64,000 nucleotides of DNA, from the NCBI GenBank assembly GCA_019359315.1, contig JAHHHO010000005.1, positions 93,738-157,737 of the forward strand. The letters are read 5' to 3'. Shown here one piece after another: positions 1 through 9,756 of the stretch. The stretch's first letter is position 1. Each line of letters opens with the position of its first letter. A program made the translations under genes and the position numbers. This DNA comes from Myxacorys californica WJT36-NPBG1 (GTDB taxonomy: Bacteria > Cyanobacteriota > Cyanobacteriia > Leptolyngbyales > Leptolyngbyaceae). The notes beneath the pieces were generated by a model that did not search any database, had not been told where the DNA came from, and saw only the letters and a program-made list of their open reading frames with translations.

Positions 1-1
1 G

Positions 2-2773
2 CCTCTACGTTGGGTGATCATCCTCATTGCGATCGTTATTGCTCTGCCGCTTCCTGCCTTTTGGATTGGGTTGGGATATCCCGCAGGAGTTGAAGTTGCA
101 GGATTTGTCGTTCTCAAAACTACAATTTTGTTGATGCAACTTTGGCTAGAAGCCAGCCATGCTTTAAATGATCTCAATGCATCAATTACCGCCAATCAAC
201 TATTTAACGTCCGAGAAGTTAAACGCACCTACCCCCTCATCAGTAGCGGAATTCTATTTGCAGATGTGGTTGGCGGGTTCTCGCTGCCGCTTCTGTTAGC
301 TGTTTTACCCCGCGATCGCGGCTTACCAACCGTCATTATGGTCTCATTCGCCATGATGATGGTCGGTGCAATCGTTTTGGTTTACCTGAGCCAATCTTAC
401 CGACAGTCGTTTCCAGACGCGCGGCGGCGACACGATGACGCTGTTAGTGAATCGTCAACTCGTCGGATGCGGGGAGAGATGCGGCACTATGCTATGCTGC
501 TACTCGTTTTCTTTGCCTTGGCGCAGGTGCTGCTCTTGCTGGTTGAGTTCCAATTTTTGAGTCAACTTGGAGAACAATCAGGGGCGACAGGCAATCGTTT
601 TCTTCATGGAGAAGTGGCTGGCTTTTTGGGGTTATTTAATGGATCACTTGGCATTTGTGAGCTGGCGATGCAGTGGCTCTTTGCCAGCCGCCTGATCGGT
701 CGGATCGGGGTCTTTGCCGCGGTGATGCTACTGCCTGGACTGACGATTTTGTTTAGCAGTGCCTCTTTCACGGGGTTAGTGCCCATCTTTTTCATCGTGG
801 TCGGTCTGCGATTTCTCTATGAGCTACTGCACTACACCATTTTTGCTGGCACAGGTCCATTTCTGTTTCATGCCATTCCAGACCAGTATCGCGATCGCAT
901 TCAATCTCAAGTCCGGGGGATTGCAGAACCCGTTGCAACTGCTATCACCGGGTTCGTGTTGTTAGGAATTGGCAGTTTTGGATTGCAGCAGGCAGGTGCC
1001 ACTGGGCAAAATCTGGTGTTTGGCATGATGATTTTGCTTGCGGGGGGATGGCTTGTCGCGATCGCAATCCTGCGGTCAAAATACGTTGGGTTGCTGGTTC
1101 TCAGCGCTGGGCGAGGGCAGTTAAGCGGCTCCGAAGTCGATTTGCGGGCACTAAAACAAGCGGTGATCGAAACGCTAGAAAAACCGGGGGCAGAGGCAGA
1201 CAAGCGATCGTGTGTCGAGTTGCTCAACCAAATTGATCCCAAAACCATCGGCGATGTTCTCGCCCCGCTTTTGAGCAAGCTATCGCCTCTCCTACAACAC
1301 AAAAGCTTAGAGGTGATGCTCAGCTATCCAAACGCCGTTCACTTGCCTACCGTTCGGAATCTATTGGCAGAAAATCCGGCTCCCGAAGTGACTGCGATCG
1401 CGTTGCGCTATCTCATGCTGACCGATGAATCTCCCAACATCAAACAGCTTGAACCTTCGTTGCATCCAGATATTCATCCTGTCGTGCGCGGAACTGCCGC
1501 ATCGCTCATTCTGCGTTGCGGCAATCCTAAGCAAAAAGCGCAAGCAACCAACACCTTACGGCTGATGTTGACTAGTCAGAATAAGCAAGAACGAATCATG
1601 GGCTGTCGGGCATTGGGAGAAGCAGTCTATCTGCAAGCCTTGCGGGTCTATGTGCCAAATTTGTTAGAAGATCGATCCATCCAAGTGCGACGGGCAGTGC
1701 TTGAAGCGATCGGAGCAACGCGCTCAGAAGAGTATTATCCCTACTTACTGAAAGGAATTCATCTTAAATCGACTCGTGAAGCGGCAATTAAAGCCTTAGT
1801 CAAGCTAGAAAACGACGCCTTACCCATGCTGGTGCGATTGGCAGAGAATGTTCATCAGTCTGACCTTGTGCGGAGTGAGGCTTGGGGTGCGATCGGAGAA
1901 ATTGGCACAACCGAAGCAATTAACATTCTGATTGCTCACCTCACTACATCTTGGGGAAATAGCCGTCGCAGCTTACTCAAAATTCTGCTCAAAATTCCTC
2001 AAGAGCGGGGTATTGAACGGGTGTTAGATCAGCTTGGACGAAGAGGAATTGAAGCGCTGATCGATCAAGAAATGATGTTTATTGGGCAAGTGTACGGCGC
2101 GTTGGCCGATTTAATTCCTGAACGGTTGCGCGGGCAAGAAGCCGACATGCTTAGGAATGCGCTTCAAGATTCACCCACTGATGGAATTGAGCGGTTGTTT
2201 TTGCTGATGAAATTTCTCTATCCTATCAGTGCCATTCAGGTCGCTTCTTTCAATTTGCAGTCTGGGTCGCGAATTCACATGGCACAAGGGCTAGAAATTC
2301 TAGATAACACGTTGGATATTGTCAATAAACCTGCTGTTCTGGTGCTGCTCGATCGCAACCTACTAATTGACAAGCTGCAAAGTTTATCTCAGTTAGTGTC
2401 CTACGTGCCGATGCGTCCCCACGATCGCGTGAAACATTTGCTGAATCTGCGCCACTTTGTTTCAGATTGGACGTTGGCATGTTGTTTTCATCTGGCTCAA
2501 CGGGAACGTTGGACTTTGACGAGTGATCAAATTTTGTCAAGTCTCGATCATCCGACTGGATTTGTGCGCGAAGCCGTGCTGAGCTACTTACGTCTTGCGT
2601 CTCCACAAGCGCTCGCTCGTATTTTGCCGAATTTACAGAGCGATCCGAACCCAATTGTTGCCAGTGAAGTGAAGAGATTGATGAAGGAGTTAGGAAGCGA
2701 GGCCCAAAGGGGCGCTCTCCACTCTCATGCCCATGAAAATTTGTCGAACCCTGCCGAGCCACAACCCCTGTAG
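2..2773 (+). CDS. MFS/ATP-ADP-translocase-like membrane protein with C-terminal HEAT repeats (5' truncated by window edge)
   Basis: The frame is open from base 2, so the true start probably lies upstream; the GTG at 14 is only the first possible start seen. The N-terminal ~370 residues hold many hydrophobic segments (roughly 1-25, 75-125, 160-180, 195-265 and 305-360), as in MFS or Tlc-type nucleotide translocases. From about 380 to 900 the protein is soluble, with repeated helical pairs typical of HEAT repeats (for example RSIQVRRAVLEAIG, VRSEAWGAIGEIG, FVREAVLSYLRLA). Membrane translocase plus HEAT architecture is known in cyanobacteria; the substrate cannot be read from sequence. The next gene encodes a free-standing cyclic-nucleotide-binding domain, and the two domain types occur fused in related proteins, so they may work together. 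Confidence 0.75.
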   Translation, partial: PLRWVIILIAIVIALPLPAFWIGLGYPAGVEVAGFVVLKTTILLMQLWLEASHALNDLNASITANQLFNVREVKRTYPLISSGILFADVVGGFSLPLLLAVLPRDRGLPTVIMVSFAMMMVGAIVLVYLSQSYRQSFPDARRRHDDAVSESSTRRMRGEMRHYAMLLLVFFALAQVLLLLVEFQFLSQLGEQSGATGNRFLHGEVAGFLGLFNGSLGICELAMQWLFASRLIGRIGVFAAVMLLPGLTILFSSASFTGLVPIFFIVVGLRFLYELLHYTIFAGTGPFLFHAIPDQYRDRIQSQVRGIAEPVATAITGFVLLGIGSFGLQQAGATGQNLVFGMMILLAGGWLVAIAILRSKYVGLLVLSAGRGQLSGSEVDLRALKQAVIETLEKPGAEADKRSCVELLNQIDPKTIGDVLAPLLSKLSPLLQHKSLEVMLSYPNAVHLPTVRNLLAENPAPEVTAIALRYLMLTDESPNIKQLEPSLHPDIHPVVRGTAASLILRCGNPKQKAQATNTLRLMLTSQNKQERIMGCRALGEAVYLQALRVYVPNLLEDRSIQVRRAVLEAIGATRSEEYYPYLLKGIHLKSTREAAIKALVKLENDALPMLVRLAENVHQSDLVRSEAWGAIGEIGTTEAINILIAHLTTSWGNSRRSLLKILLKIPQERGIERVLDQLGRRGIEALIDQEMMFIGQVYGALADLIPERLRGQEADMLRNALQDSPTDGIERLFLLMKFLYPISAIQVASFNLQSGSRIHMAQGLEILDNTLDIVNKPAVLVLLDRNLLIDKLQSLSQLVSYVPMRPHDRVKHLLNLRHFVSDWTLACCFHLAQRERWTLTSDQILSSLDHPTGFVREAVLSYLRLASPQALARILPNLQSDPNPIVASEVKRLMKELGSEAQRGALHSHAHENLSNPAEPQPL

Positions 2774-2842
2774 CATTTGACACAAGACTTCGTAAAATTT
2801 GGATACGTGAGATTTGAATAATAGTGCCTACCCCGCCCGACC

Positions 2843-3361
2843 ATGCTAAACAGTTTTGACCGCCTGCTCCTAATCCGACAAGTCCCGATTTTCCAAGAGC
2901 TTCGGGATGATTTTCTGGTGCGGTTGGCATCGATTATGGAAGAACAGTCATTTGGGGCACGGAAGCCAATTTTTACTCAGGGAGATGAGGGGCGATCGCT
3001 GTATGTGATTGTGTCAGGCCGCGTCCGCGTGCATATTGGCAAACAGGAACTTGCCCAAATGGACAAAGGCGGATTTTTTGGCGAAATGTCTCTGTTTGAT
3101 GCCGAAAAGCGATCAGCATCGGTTACCACTCTTTCGGTTTGTGACTGTTTGGTTTTAACGCAGCAGCAACTCTACGAAGCGATCGACGAAACGCCGGGAA
3201 TCGCGCTCAACATTATTCGGATTCTCTCGCGGCGCATTCGAGAACTAAATGTGAGAATCAAAGACCAAGACGCTGAGCTGATGTCCTTTAAAGGGCCGCC
3301 AGAACTGGAAATAGAACCATCGCGATCGCTTCGGGTTGTGCCCAATGTTCGGCCTAATTAA
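2843..3361 (+). CDS. Cyclic nucleotide-binding domain protein (no DNA-binding domain)
   Basis: This 172-residue protein consists of one cNMP-binding fold. The phosphate-binding cassette is visible as FFGEMSLFDAEKRSASV, containing the Glu and Arg that normally contact cyclic nucleotide. There is no C-terminal helix-turn-helix, so it is not a Crp-type transcription factor. After the domain comes a helical, charged tail (ILSRRIRELNVRIKDQDAELM). It starts 69 bases after the HEAT/translocase gene on the same strand, probably in one transcription unit, and may act as a regulatory subunit for it. That link is inference from position. Confidence 0.8.
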   Translation: MLNSFDRLLLIRQVPIFQELRDDFLVRLASIMEEQSFGARKPIFTQGDEGRSLYVIVSGRVRVHIGKQELAQMDKGGFFGEMSLFDAEKRSASVTTLSVCDCLVLTQQQLYEAIDETPGIALNIIRILSRRIRELNVRIKDQDAELMSFKGPPELEIEPSRSLRVVPNVRPN

Positions 3362-3478
3362 TAGGTAGGCATTGGCAGTGGATGTGGAAGTAGATTTATA
3401 TAGATGAAGGGTCAACAGATTTGTTTATCCACTACAGCCGTTACTCCATCCACTGCTAACGAGAGACCTCTGCAAATC

Positions 3479-4294
3479 CTACGATCGGGGGTTATCTACG
3501 CCCTCTGCCTTAGAACTACTGCTGAGCGATTCCTTCGCAATCTGCAAAACTTCTGATTTCACCTGCTCGTAGTGACTCGCCGCGCACCAAGGACGAAGGT
3601 ACAACGTTGTTGTCGTTGCCGAAATCGTATCGACATGACATGTCGTTTTTGGCTCTTGCAAAATTAGGGGATGATCTTGCAGCAAGGAAAGCAGTTGGGT
3701 AATGGTAGAGTCGATGACGCGATCGCCAATATCAACCGTCAAATCGACGCGCCGAGTGCCCATCACTGTATTGTTTTTCAGCGTGCCGCTAAAGAGATTG
3801 CTGTTGGGAACCGTAATTCGCACGTGATCGGCGGTGAGAATAGTGGTCGAAAATAAGCCGATGTTATCGACCAATCCTGCCACGCCTGCTCCTTCGATCG
3901 CATCTCCCACTTCAAAGGGGCGAAAACTAACCAGCAAGATTCCCGCCGCAAAGTGAGACAGACTATTTTGCAGAGCCAGCCCGATCGCGAGACCCGCTGC
4001 ACCCACCACGGCGACCACAGTTGTCGTTTGAATTCCAACGGTATTGAGGGCAGCGACAACGCCAATCATCCACACCAAAATTCCTGACATCTGTGCCAAG
4101 AATTTCTGTAAGGTGGGTTCTGCGTATTTGAGCAGACGAAAGGTAAGGTGTCTCGCTGTTATTGCTCCCCACCGCGTCAGGAGCAGGATTGCGATCGCTT
4201 TAAAGCACTGAAATGCCAAGTTTGACAACTGATTCTCAAACACGGGTTGAGGAAAATTCAGCGAAAACCCTAAAATTCCTTCAGTCTCAGCCAT
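3479..4294 (-). CDS. Small-conductance mechanosensitive ion channel (MscS family)
   Basis: The protein has about 271 residues from the ATG at 4294, chosen because a strong Shine-Dalgarno (GGAGGAT on the minus strand, 4301-4307) sits just upstream. It has N-terminal hydrophobic helices, the Gly/Ala-rich pore helix of MscS (AVVGAAGLAIGLALQNSL), then the beta domain signature with FRPFEVGDAIE and VPNSNLFSGTLKN. It lies in the inner membrane and would open under membrane tension to release solutes on osmotic downshock. It is shorter than multi-TM plant/cyanobacterial MscS variants and close to the E. coli MscS plan. It ends near alr on the same strand but the gap of about 90 bases does not prove an operon. 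Confidence 0.85.
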   Translation of the reverse strand: MAETEGILGFSLNFPQPVFENQLSNLAFQCFKAIAILLLTRWGAITARHLTFRLLKYAEPTLQKFLAQMSGILVWMIGVVAALNTVGIQTTTVVAVVGAAGLAIGLALQNSLSHFAAGILLVSFRPFEVGDAIEGAGVAGLVDNIGLFSTTILTADHVRITVPNSNLFSGTLKNNTVMGTRRVDLTVDIGDRVIDSTITQLLSLLQDHPLILQEPKTTCHVDTISATTTTLYLRPWCAASHYEQVKSEVLQIAKESLSSSSKAEGVDNPRS

Positions 4295-4387
4295 AGGCGT
4301 ATCCTCCTTAACTCTGCTCATTGGGGTTCTACATTGGCAGTCTGCCAACTTCCATAAACCCTTCTAAGGAGGATCAGTTTAAACGGT

Positions 4388-5614
4388 TTAGGCTCTAGAT
4401 TGACGATGAACTTCAGAAATGGGAGGTTTAGCTCGGTAAGGCTTGCCAACCGAAACACGGGGCAATCGATGCTTAAAACTACACAAAATTTCCCAAGAAA
4501 TGGTGCCCAGCAACTTGGCCCAATCGTCCGCCAAGATTTGCTCATTGCCGTCTTGTCCGATCAGCGTGACGACTTCCCCTTCTTGCAGTGCTGGAATCTT
4601 GCTCACATCTAGCATGATCTGATCCATCGTGATGGCTCCAATTTGAGGAACCCGCTGTCCCCGAACGAGAACCGTCATTTTATTCGATAGATTGCGAGGA
4701 ACGCCGTCTGCATAGCCAATTCCAACGACGGCAATTTGAGTCTCGCGATCGCAAATAAATTTGTACCCATAACTCACTCCAGTTCCTGGTTGCAGCGTTT
4801 TTACCTGAGTCACCCGCGCTTTGACTTGCAGCACAGGTTTGAGATTGACGCGATCGTTCAGGTGGTCGGCTGGATAGAGTCCATAAATAATCAGTCCTGT
4901 CCGTACAAGATCGTAGTGAAGGCTAGAGTCAGTCAGTGTCGCTGCCGAATTGGCTAAATGAAAATGCGGCAGTGGATGGGCAGGGGCCGTGCTATTGGGA
5001 TTAAACCCACAGGCATGGAGAGCAGACTCATAGTGCTGTTGCTGCTGACGCAAAACCGTTGGATCAGGATCGTCGGCAGTGGCTAAGTGAGAATAAACGC
5101 TAGCGATCGCTAAGTTTGGTAATCGCTGCACCAACTGCACAAACTCTGTTGCCTGCTGCCAGGATGTGCCCAAACGGGACATGCCCGTGTCCAATTTGAT
5201 ATGAACAGGTAAGGAAGCGCGACTGCCCACGGCTTCCGAAAAGACAAGCGCTTGTTTAGGCGTGCAGAGCGTTGGCTGGAGTTGCCACTGCGCGATCGCG
5301 CGAATTTGCTCCGCCGTATGAGTCGCTCCCAGCACCAAAATCGGCGCTTCGATTCCTGCCTCTCGTAGCTCGATTCCCTCTGGAATAGTGGCGACACCTA
5401 GCCACGTTGCGCCTGCTTGCAGAACCGTCTGGGCAACGGTAATGGCTCCGTGTCCATATGCATCAGCTTTCACAACCGCCATTAAGGCAGTTTGCGGCGA
5501 CAACAAGCTTAGAATCTGCTGCACATTATAGGAGAGGGCCGCTAAATCAACCTCTACCCACGCCCGTTCTCGCTGCATCAGAGCAACACTCGGACTTTGC
5601 TCCCAACTCAACAT
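4388..5614 (-). CDS. alr: Alanine racemase
   Basis: This is the PLP enzyme that interconverts L- and D-alanine for peptidoglycan. The PLP-lysine motif VVKADAYGHG lies near residue 49, and the second-base tyrosine region (GVSYGYKF) and the GIGYADGVPR segment are present. The length of about 408 residues is normal for fold-type III alanine racemases with an N-terminal TIM barrel and C-terminal beta domain. The ATG at 5614 is preferred to the GTG one codon upstream; a weak GGAG-type site precedes it. It is transcribed toward the MscS gene. Confidence 0.95.
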   Translation of the reverse strand: MLSWEQSPSVALMQRERAWVEVDLAALSYNVQQILSLLSPQTALMAVVKADAYGHGAITVAQTVLQAGATWLGVATIPEGIELREAGIEAPILVLGATHTAEQIRAIAQWQLQPTLCTPKQALVFSEAVGSRASLPVHIKLDTGMSRLGTSWQQATEFVQLVQRLPNLAIASVYSHLATADDPDPTVLRQQQQHYESALHACGFNPNSTAPAHPLPHFHLANSAATLTDSSLHYDLVRTGLIIYGLYPADHLNDRVNLKPVLQVKARVTQVKTLQPGTGVSYGYKFICDRETQIAVVGIGYADGVPRNLSNKMTVLVRGQRVPQIGAITMDQIMLDVSKIPALQEGEVVTLIGQDGNEQILADDWAKLLGTISWEILCSFKHRLPRVSVGKPYRAKPPISEVHRQSRA

Positions 5615-5954
5615 CACACCTACTCCTTCTCACACCCAATATCTGCGATTGGCAAAGCCAAACTCCAAAGGATCGCACCCTAGCACCTAAAACTCTTCAT
5701 TCGGACTTCTTAAACTTTTGTAAGAATAGTGTTTGAACTTGAAGTCTGGTGAACCTGAATTGCTCTTTACTTTATATTGTTTTACTCAAAAACAATATGG
5801 TTGCTCAATAAAGGCGCTGTCTCGATCGAGAAGTCGTGTGTCAGAAAAATTCTGGTTCAGCATTTGCTCAGTGCTGTCGTTGCGCCCCAACTCTGCATTT
5901 CGAGGAATGTGTTAGCATCAGTACTAGTCAGATTGTCTTAAACAAATTCCTGGA
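5615..5954. other. Intergenic region between alr and the HNH gene
   Basis: About 340 bases separate two divergent genes and must hold the promoters for both. I see A/T-rich stretches but no convincing paired -35/-10 boxes, hairpin or repeat. Confidence 0.4.
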
Positions 5955-6467
5955 ATGGGCAAGGTTCTGGTGCTTAACGCTTCCTTTGAACCGCTTAACA
6001 TCACAAGCTGGCGGCGAGCCGTGGTGTTGCTAATCAAAGGAAAGGCAGAGCAAGTCGAACACAACGGCAAGTACATTTATTCGGGATTTCCCTTACCCAC
6101 GGTTATCCGATTGCGTCACTACGTTCGTGTGCCGTACAAAGAAATCTCTCTAACGCGCAAAAACATCCTGCATCGCGACGAGCAGATGTGCCAATACTGT
6201 AGCTATCGAGGAGACGATCTAACCCTCGATCATGTGATCCCGCGATCGCGGGGCGGAGAAGATTCTTGGGAAAACATGGTAACGGCTTGCGTTCGTTGCA
6301 ATGTTAAAAAAGGCAACCGGACGCCCAAAGAAGCCAATATGCCATTGCTGACGACGCCTCATCGTCCTCACAGCAGCCTCTATTTTGAGGTGACGAAACA
6401 TGTCAAAAATGGAGTAAATCAAGAATGGCGTAAATATGTAATCGGAGATTTGGAGATCGAAGGATAG
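5955..6467 (+). CDS. HNH endonuclease family protein
   Basis: This 170-residue protein carries a C-terminal HNH domain: zinc-type Cys pairs (CQYC and CVRC) surround LTLDHVIPRSRGGEDSWENMV, where the Asp-His and later Asn are the metal-binding/catalytic residues. The N-terminal ~70 residues (VLNASFEPLNITSWRRAV) match the conserved front part of this cyanobacterial and actinobacterial HNH family. The biological target is unknown. It stands alone, divergent from alr. No restriction partner or phage gene is adjacent, so it is more likely a housekeeping nuclease than part of a defence locus. Confidence 0.85.
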   Translation: MGKVLVLNASFEPLNITSWRRAVVLLIKGKAEQVEHNGKYIYSGFPLPTVIRLRHYVRVPYKEISLTRKNILHRDEQMCQYCSYRGDDLTLDHVIPRSRGGEDSWENMVTACVRCNVKKGNRTPKEANMPLLTTPHRPHSSLYFEVTKHVKNGVNQEWRKYVIGDLEIEG

Positions 6468-6690
6468 TCTCTCGGCCTAGAGCAGCTTCTATCGATTAGA
6501 TTTTAATTTCTCCATCTCAAGACATTTTCTCTCCATCTCAAGACATAAAGCCTTCATAAAGCTAACGCTTTTGAAGCTTTTTTGCGAAGATCAGGAAGTA
6601 CCAACTGAAGCAAGGTTTCCAGATTTAGAGGAACCCCGCAGCAATGCCGCTAATTATAGGTACTGTCTTGGTTCTCTCGTCTGTCTCTAT

Positions 6691-7980
6691 ATGCAATTTG
6701 ATCCGAGTCCACACTCCCCTAGCTCAACTACCTCAATGGAACCAGAACTTATCCTGACTGGTTCAAACTCTCGCTCCACTGAGTACGTACCCTCTGATGC
6801 TGTCGGTAAGCTAAATGGTTCTGGCTACGAACAGCGAGGACGGTTCCCGTATGATTCAGCGCGATCGTCAGAGCAAGAACAAAAAGTCGAAGTGTTTCGG
6901 AAACTGTTAGAAAAGCATCGCGGTGAGCGTCAGCTAGTCATTCTACAGGATTTTCCTGATCCGGATGCCTTGTCTTCAGCTTGGGCCTATAAGCTGATTG
7001 CTCAGAAATACGATGTCAATTGCGAAATTGTCTATGCTGGAATGCTGAGCCACCAAGAAAATATTGCGCTGGTGAAGTTGACTGGCATTCCGTTACAGCG
7101 CTGGACGCCTCAGATTGCTAAAACGAAAGATCTTTCAAACTACAAAGGCTGCGTCTTCATCGACAATCAGGGCACGACGAGCCAGCTTTTCTCGGTCGTT
7201 CAGCAGGCGCATGTGCCGATTACGGTGGTGATTGATCATCACAGTATGCAGGATGATCTGAATGCTGAGTTTATCGATATTCGGACAAACACTCGTGCTA
7301 CAGCAACGATCCTGACGCAGTATCTGCAATCTGGGATGCTGAGGCTAGATAGCAATATTAGCGAGCATGTGAAATGCGCGACAGCGCTGATGCACGGGCT
7401 GCGATCGGATACGAATCGGCTGATGCAGGCTCAAGAAGAAGATTTTCTAGCCGCCGCCTATCTCAGCCGCTTCTATGATGGGCAGTTGCTCAACACGGTG
7501 CTGCAATCGTCCCGATCGCGGCAGGTGATGGATGTCATTGAGCGATCGCTGAAAAATCGCATTGTGCAAAACAACTTCTCGATCGCGGGCGTTGGCTATT
7601 TGCGCTACGACGACCGAGACGCGATTCCGCAAGCCGCAGATTTTCTAGTGACTGAAGACAACGTGCACACTGCTGTTGTATATGGCATTGTTCACGATGA
7701 CGACGATGAATTAGAACTCGTGGTTGGCTCGTTGCGAACGAATAAAATTACGCTCGACCCCGATGAGTTTATCAAAGAGGCATTTGGGCAAGACTCTCAG
7801 GGACGCTTCTTTGGCGGCGGGCGATCGCAGGCAGGCGGATTTGAAATTCCGATGGGATTTCTCTCTGGCTTCTCCGAAAGTAGCGAGTACGCCAAAATGA
7901 AGTGGTCTGTCTTTGATACCCAAATTAAGCAAAAACTTTTGCGTTTGGTGAATCCAGAACAAAATTATCCGCAGCAATAG
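6691..7980 (+). CDS. DHH-family phosphoesterase (NrnA-like oligoribonuclease/pAp phosphatase type)
   Basis: The DHH domain is recognisable from DFPDPDALSSAWAY, VIDHHSMQDDL with the DHH triad, and the C-terminal DHHA1 glycine motif GRFFGGGRSQAGGFEIP. Such enzymes use two Mn ions to cleave short oligonucleotides or 3'-phosphoadenosine phosphate. The frame is open further upstream to a TTG at 6571, but the ATG at 6691 (429 residues) is more plausible because the extra N-terminus is not conserved-looking. Residues 1-60 are still low-complexity and acidic. It is not obviously in an operon; the next gene begins 143 bases later. Confidence 0.85.
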   Translation: MQFDPSPHSPSSTTSMEPELILTGSNSRSTEYVPSDAVGKLNGSGYEQRGRFPYDSARSSEQEQKVEVFRKLLEKHRGERQLVILQDFPDPDALSSAWAYKLIAQKYDVNCEIVYAGMLSHQENIALVKLTGIPLQRWTPQIAKTKDLSNYKGCVFIDNQGTTSQLFSVVQQAHVPITVVIDHHSMQDDLNAEFIDIRTNTRATATILTQYLQSGMLRLDSNISEHVKCATALMHGLRSDTNRLMQAQEEDFLAAAYLSRFYDGQLLNTVLQSSRSRQVMDVIERSLKNRIVQNNFSIAGVGYLRYDDRDAIPQAADFLVTEDNVHTAVVYGIVHDDDDELELVVGSLRTNKITLDPDEFIKEAFGQDSQGRFFGGGRSQAGGFEIPMGFLSGFSESSEYAKMKWSVFDTQIKQKLLRLVNPEQNYPQQ

Positions 7981-8123
7981 CGCGTTGAGTAGGGATCAAA
8001 AGACAAGGTTCAACTGGGGAACTGAGAGGAGGTTCTCGTGTTGAAGATTTGAGCATTGAGGGTGGTTGAAGTTCGTAAGATAGGCGCTATAGTCGGAGTC
8101 AATCACCCAATGCTCTCTTGATC

Positions 8124-8624
8124 ATGGATCTCTATCTCATTCGCCACGGCTTAGCTGGGCAACACGGCGACTATGCTAACGATGCAGAGCGTCCCCTCAC
8201 GGATGAAGGCAAGCGCAAGACTCGGCAGGTGGCGAAGCAGTTGCACCAGTTGGGGTTGAAGTTTGACTTGATTTTGACTAGCCCTCTGATGCGAGCTAAA
8301 CAGACGGCTGAGATTCTTCAAGCCGAGGGACTGAGCAAGCACCTAGAGATCGCAGATTGTTTAGCGCCTGGAGGCGAGCTTCAGCAGTGGTTAGACTGGT
8401 TGGCAACGTGGAGAGCGCCTAACAAAGTTCTAGCGTTAGTGGGGCACGAGCCAAATTTGAGTAATTGGGCAGAAATTTTGGTGTGGGGCAATGCTCATGG
8501 AAGCTTAGTGCTTAAAAAAGCAGGCGCGATCGCGGTTACGATTCCAGATTCGGGAACCCCGATCGCGACGAGCCGGCTTTTTTGGTTAACACCGCCTCGC
8601 TTCTTAGGCAGTCATAAGCTGTAA
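8124..8624 (+). CDS. sixA: Phosphohistidine phosphatase SixA-type
   Basis: This histidine phosphatase family protein has about 166 residues. The catalytic motif LIRHGLAG is at the N-terminus; LTSPLMRAKQTAEIL and the second catalytic histidine in VGHEPNLSNW are also present. SixA enzymes remove phosphate from histidine of phosphotransfer proteins. The ATG at 8124 places the RHG motif at the usual position; a TTG two codons upstream is less likely. It precedes the double-MarR gene by about 200 bases on the same strand. Confidence 0.85.
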   Translation: MDLYLIRHGLAGQHGDYANDAERPLTDEGKRKTRQVAKQLHQLGLKFDLILTSPLMRAKQTAEILQAEGLSKHLEIADCLAPGGELQQWLDWLATWRAPNKVLALVGHEPNLSNWAEILVWGNAHGSLVLKKAGAIAVTIPDSGTPIATSRLFWLTPPRFLGSHKL

Positions 8625-8645
8625 GCATTAATAAAACATTAATAT

Positions 8646-8692
8646 GCAGAATTTAGTGGCTCAGTTTAATAGAATTCCGTGCTAAATTCTGC
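8646..8692 (+). promoter_or_regulatory. Inverted repeat upstream of the double-MarR gene
   Basis: The 11-base arms GCAGAATTTAG (8646-8656) and CTAAATTCTGC (8682-8692) are perfect inverses separated by 25 bases. This could be an autoregulatory operator for the MarR protein or a weak terminator of sixA; there is no T-run after it, which slightly favours an operator. Confidence 0.35.
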
Positions 8693-8820
8693 TAAACCCT
8701 AATATCCTATTGCTGTAAGCAAGTCAGGCTCCTGTTTGTCTCACCACTATCCGCCCTGTCACATTGAGCCTGCGTTGATCCAAGATATTCTATAAAGTAA
8801 GTGCCCTCGATAATGTCGTA

Positions 8821-9756
8821 ATGGTTCCTTCCCACACTGAACTTCAGGTTTCTAAAGATTCGCTTCGTGTGCTTGCACCGCATGGGATTGGCTATCGGCT
8901 GAAATTGCTTTCCCAACTGCTGGGTCGGCGATTTCAAGAGAAGCTTGATCCCTTTGGGCTGACGCCGTTTCATTGGGTGGTATTGTGCTGCTTGTGGCAA
9001 GAAGATGGGCTAGCAACGTCAAGCATTGGCGATCGGTTGCAGCAGGTGGGTGGAACCTTGACTGGAGTGCTCGATCGCATGGCAGAACGCGATCTGATTC
9101 GGCGAGAGCGCGATGCTCAAGACCGTCGAGTGTGGCGAATTTGGCTCACCAGTGCGGGACGGCGATTAGAAGACTTGTTGCCACCCCTTGGTGTTGAGAT
9201 TCGAGAGACGGCGTTAAAAGGACTCTCTTACGCTGAGCGAGAACAGTTCTCCAACATCATCGATCGCATTATTGTCAACCTTCAACCCAATCCATCTGAT
9301 CCGCCTACTACATCCTCGCCGCTTGGCTGGCAGTCGATTCTTGCGCCTTATAACATGGGCTACCGCATTAAACTGCTGGCTCAGTTGGGGATGAGAAAGT
9401 TTCAAGAACTGCTCGATCCCTTCGGGCTGACGCCGTTTCATTGGGTAGTGTTGTGCTGTTTGTGGCAAGAAGACGGGCTGGCAACCTCAAGCATTGGAGA
9501 AAAACTACAGCAGGTGGGCGGAACCTTGACCGGAGTGCTCGATCGCATGGCAGAACGCGATCTAATTCGGCGGGAACGCGATGCCGAAGATCGTCGAATC
9601 TGGCGAATTTGGCTCACCGATGAAGGCAGAGCGCTGATAGATGACTTGCCGCTGCTCGCACTGAGCATTCAAAACTGTATGGTGCAAGAAATTTCGGCAG
9701 AAGACCAAGCGAAGTTATCGGGTTGGGTAAATCAGGCGATCGCAAACCTAAGTTGA
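8821..9756 (+). CDS. Tandem-duplicated MarR-family transcriptional regulator (two fused MarR domains)
   Basis: The 311-residue product is two MarR domains head to tail, joined by a linker around residues 155-170. Residues 42-110 and 198-266 align without gaps and I count 65 of 69 identical positions, including the recognition-helix segment QQVGGTLTGVLDRMAERDLIRR and the wing (RRVWRIWLT or RRIWRIWLT). Normal MarR proteins are about 140-160 residues and bind DNA as dimers, so this looks like a single-chain dimer. At DNA level the two halves differ largely at third codon positions, so the duplication is not recent or has been kept alike by selection or conversion. The ATG at 8821 is the only reasonable start. 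Confidence 0.85.
   Translation: MVPSHTELQVSKDSLRVLAPHGIGYRLKLLSQLLGRRFQEKLDPFGLTPFHWVVLCCLWQEDGLATSSIGDRLQQVGGTLTGVLDRMAERDLIRRERDAQDRRVWRIWLTSAGRRLEDLLPPLGVEIRETALKGLSYAEREQFSNIIDRIIVNLQPNPSDPPTTSSPLGWQSILAPYNMGYRIKLLAQLGMRKFQELLDPFGLTPFHWVVLCCLWQEDGLATSSIGEKLQQVGGTLTGVLDRMAERDLIRRERDAEDRRIWRIWLTDEGRALIDDLPLLALSIQNCMVQEISAEDQAKLSGWVNQAIANLS

Noticed and set aside
5621..5640. Possible Yfr1-like small RNA core upstream of alr
   Set aside because: The conserved ACTCCTCACAC core is not exact (extra TT) and no flanking stem-loops are seen.
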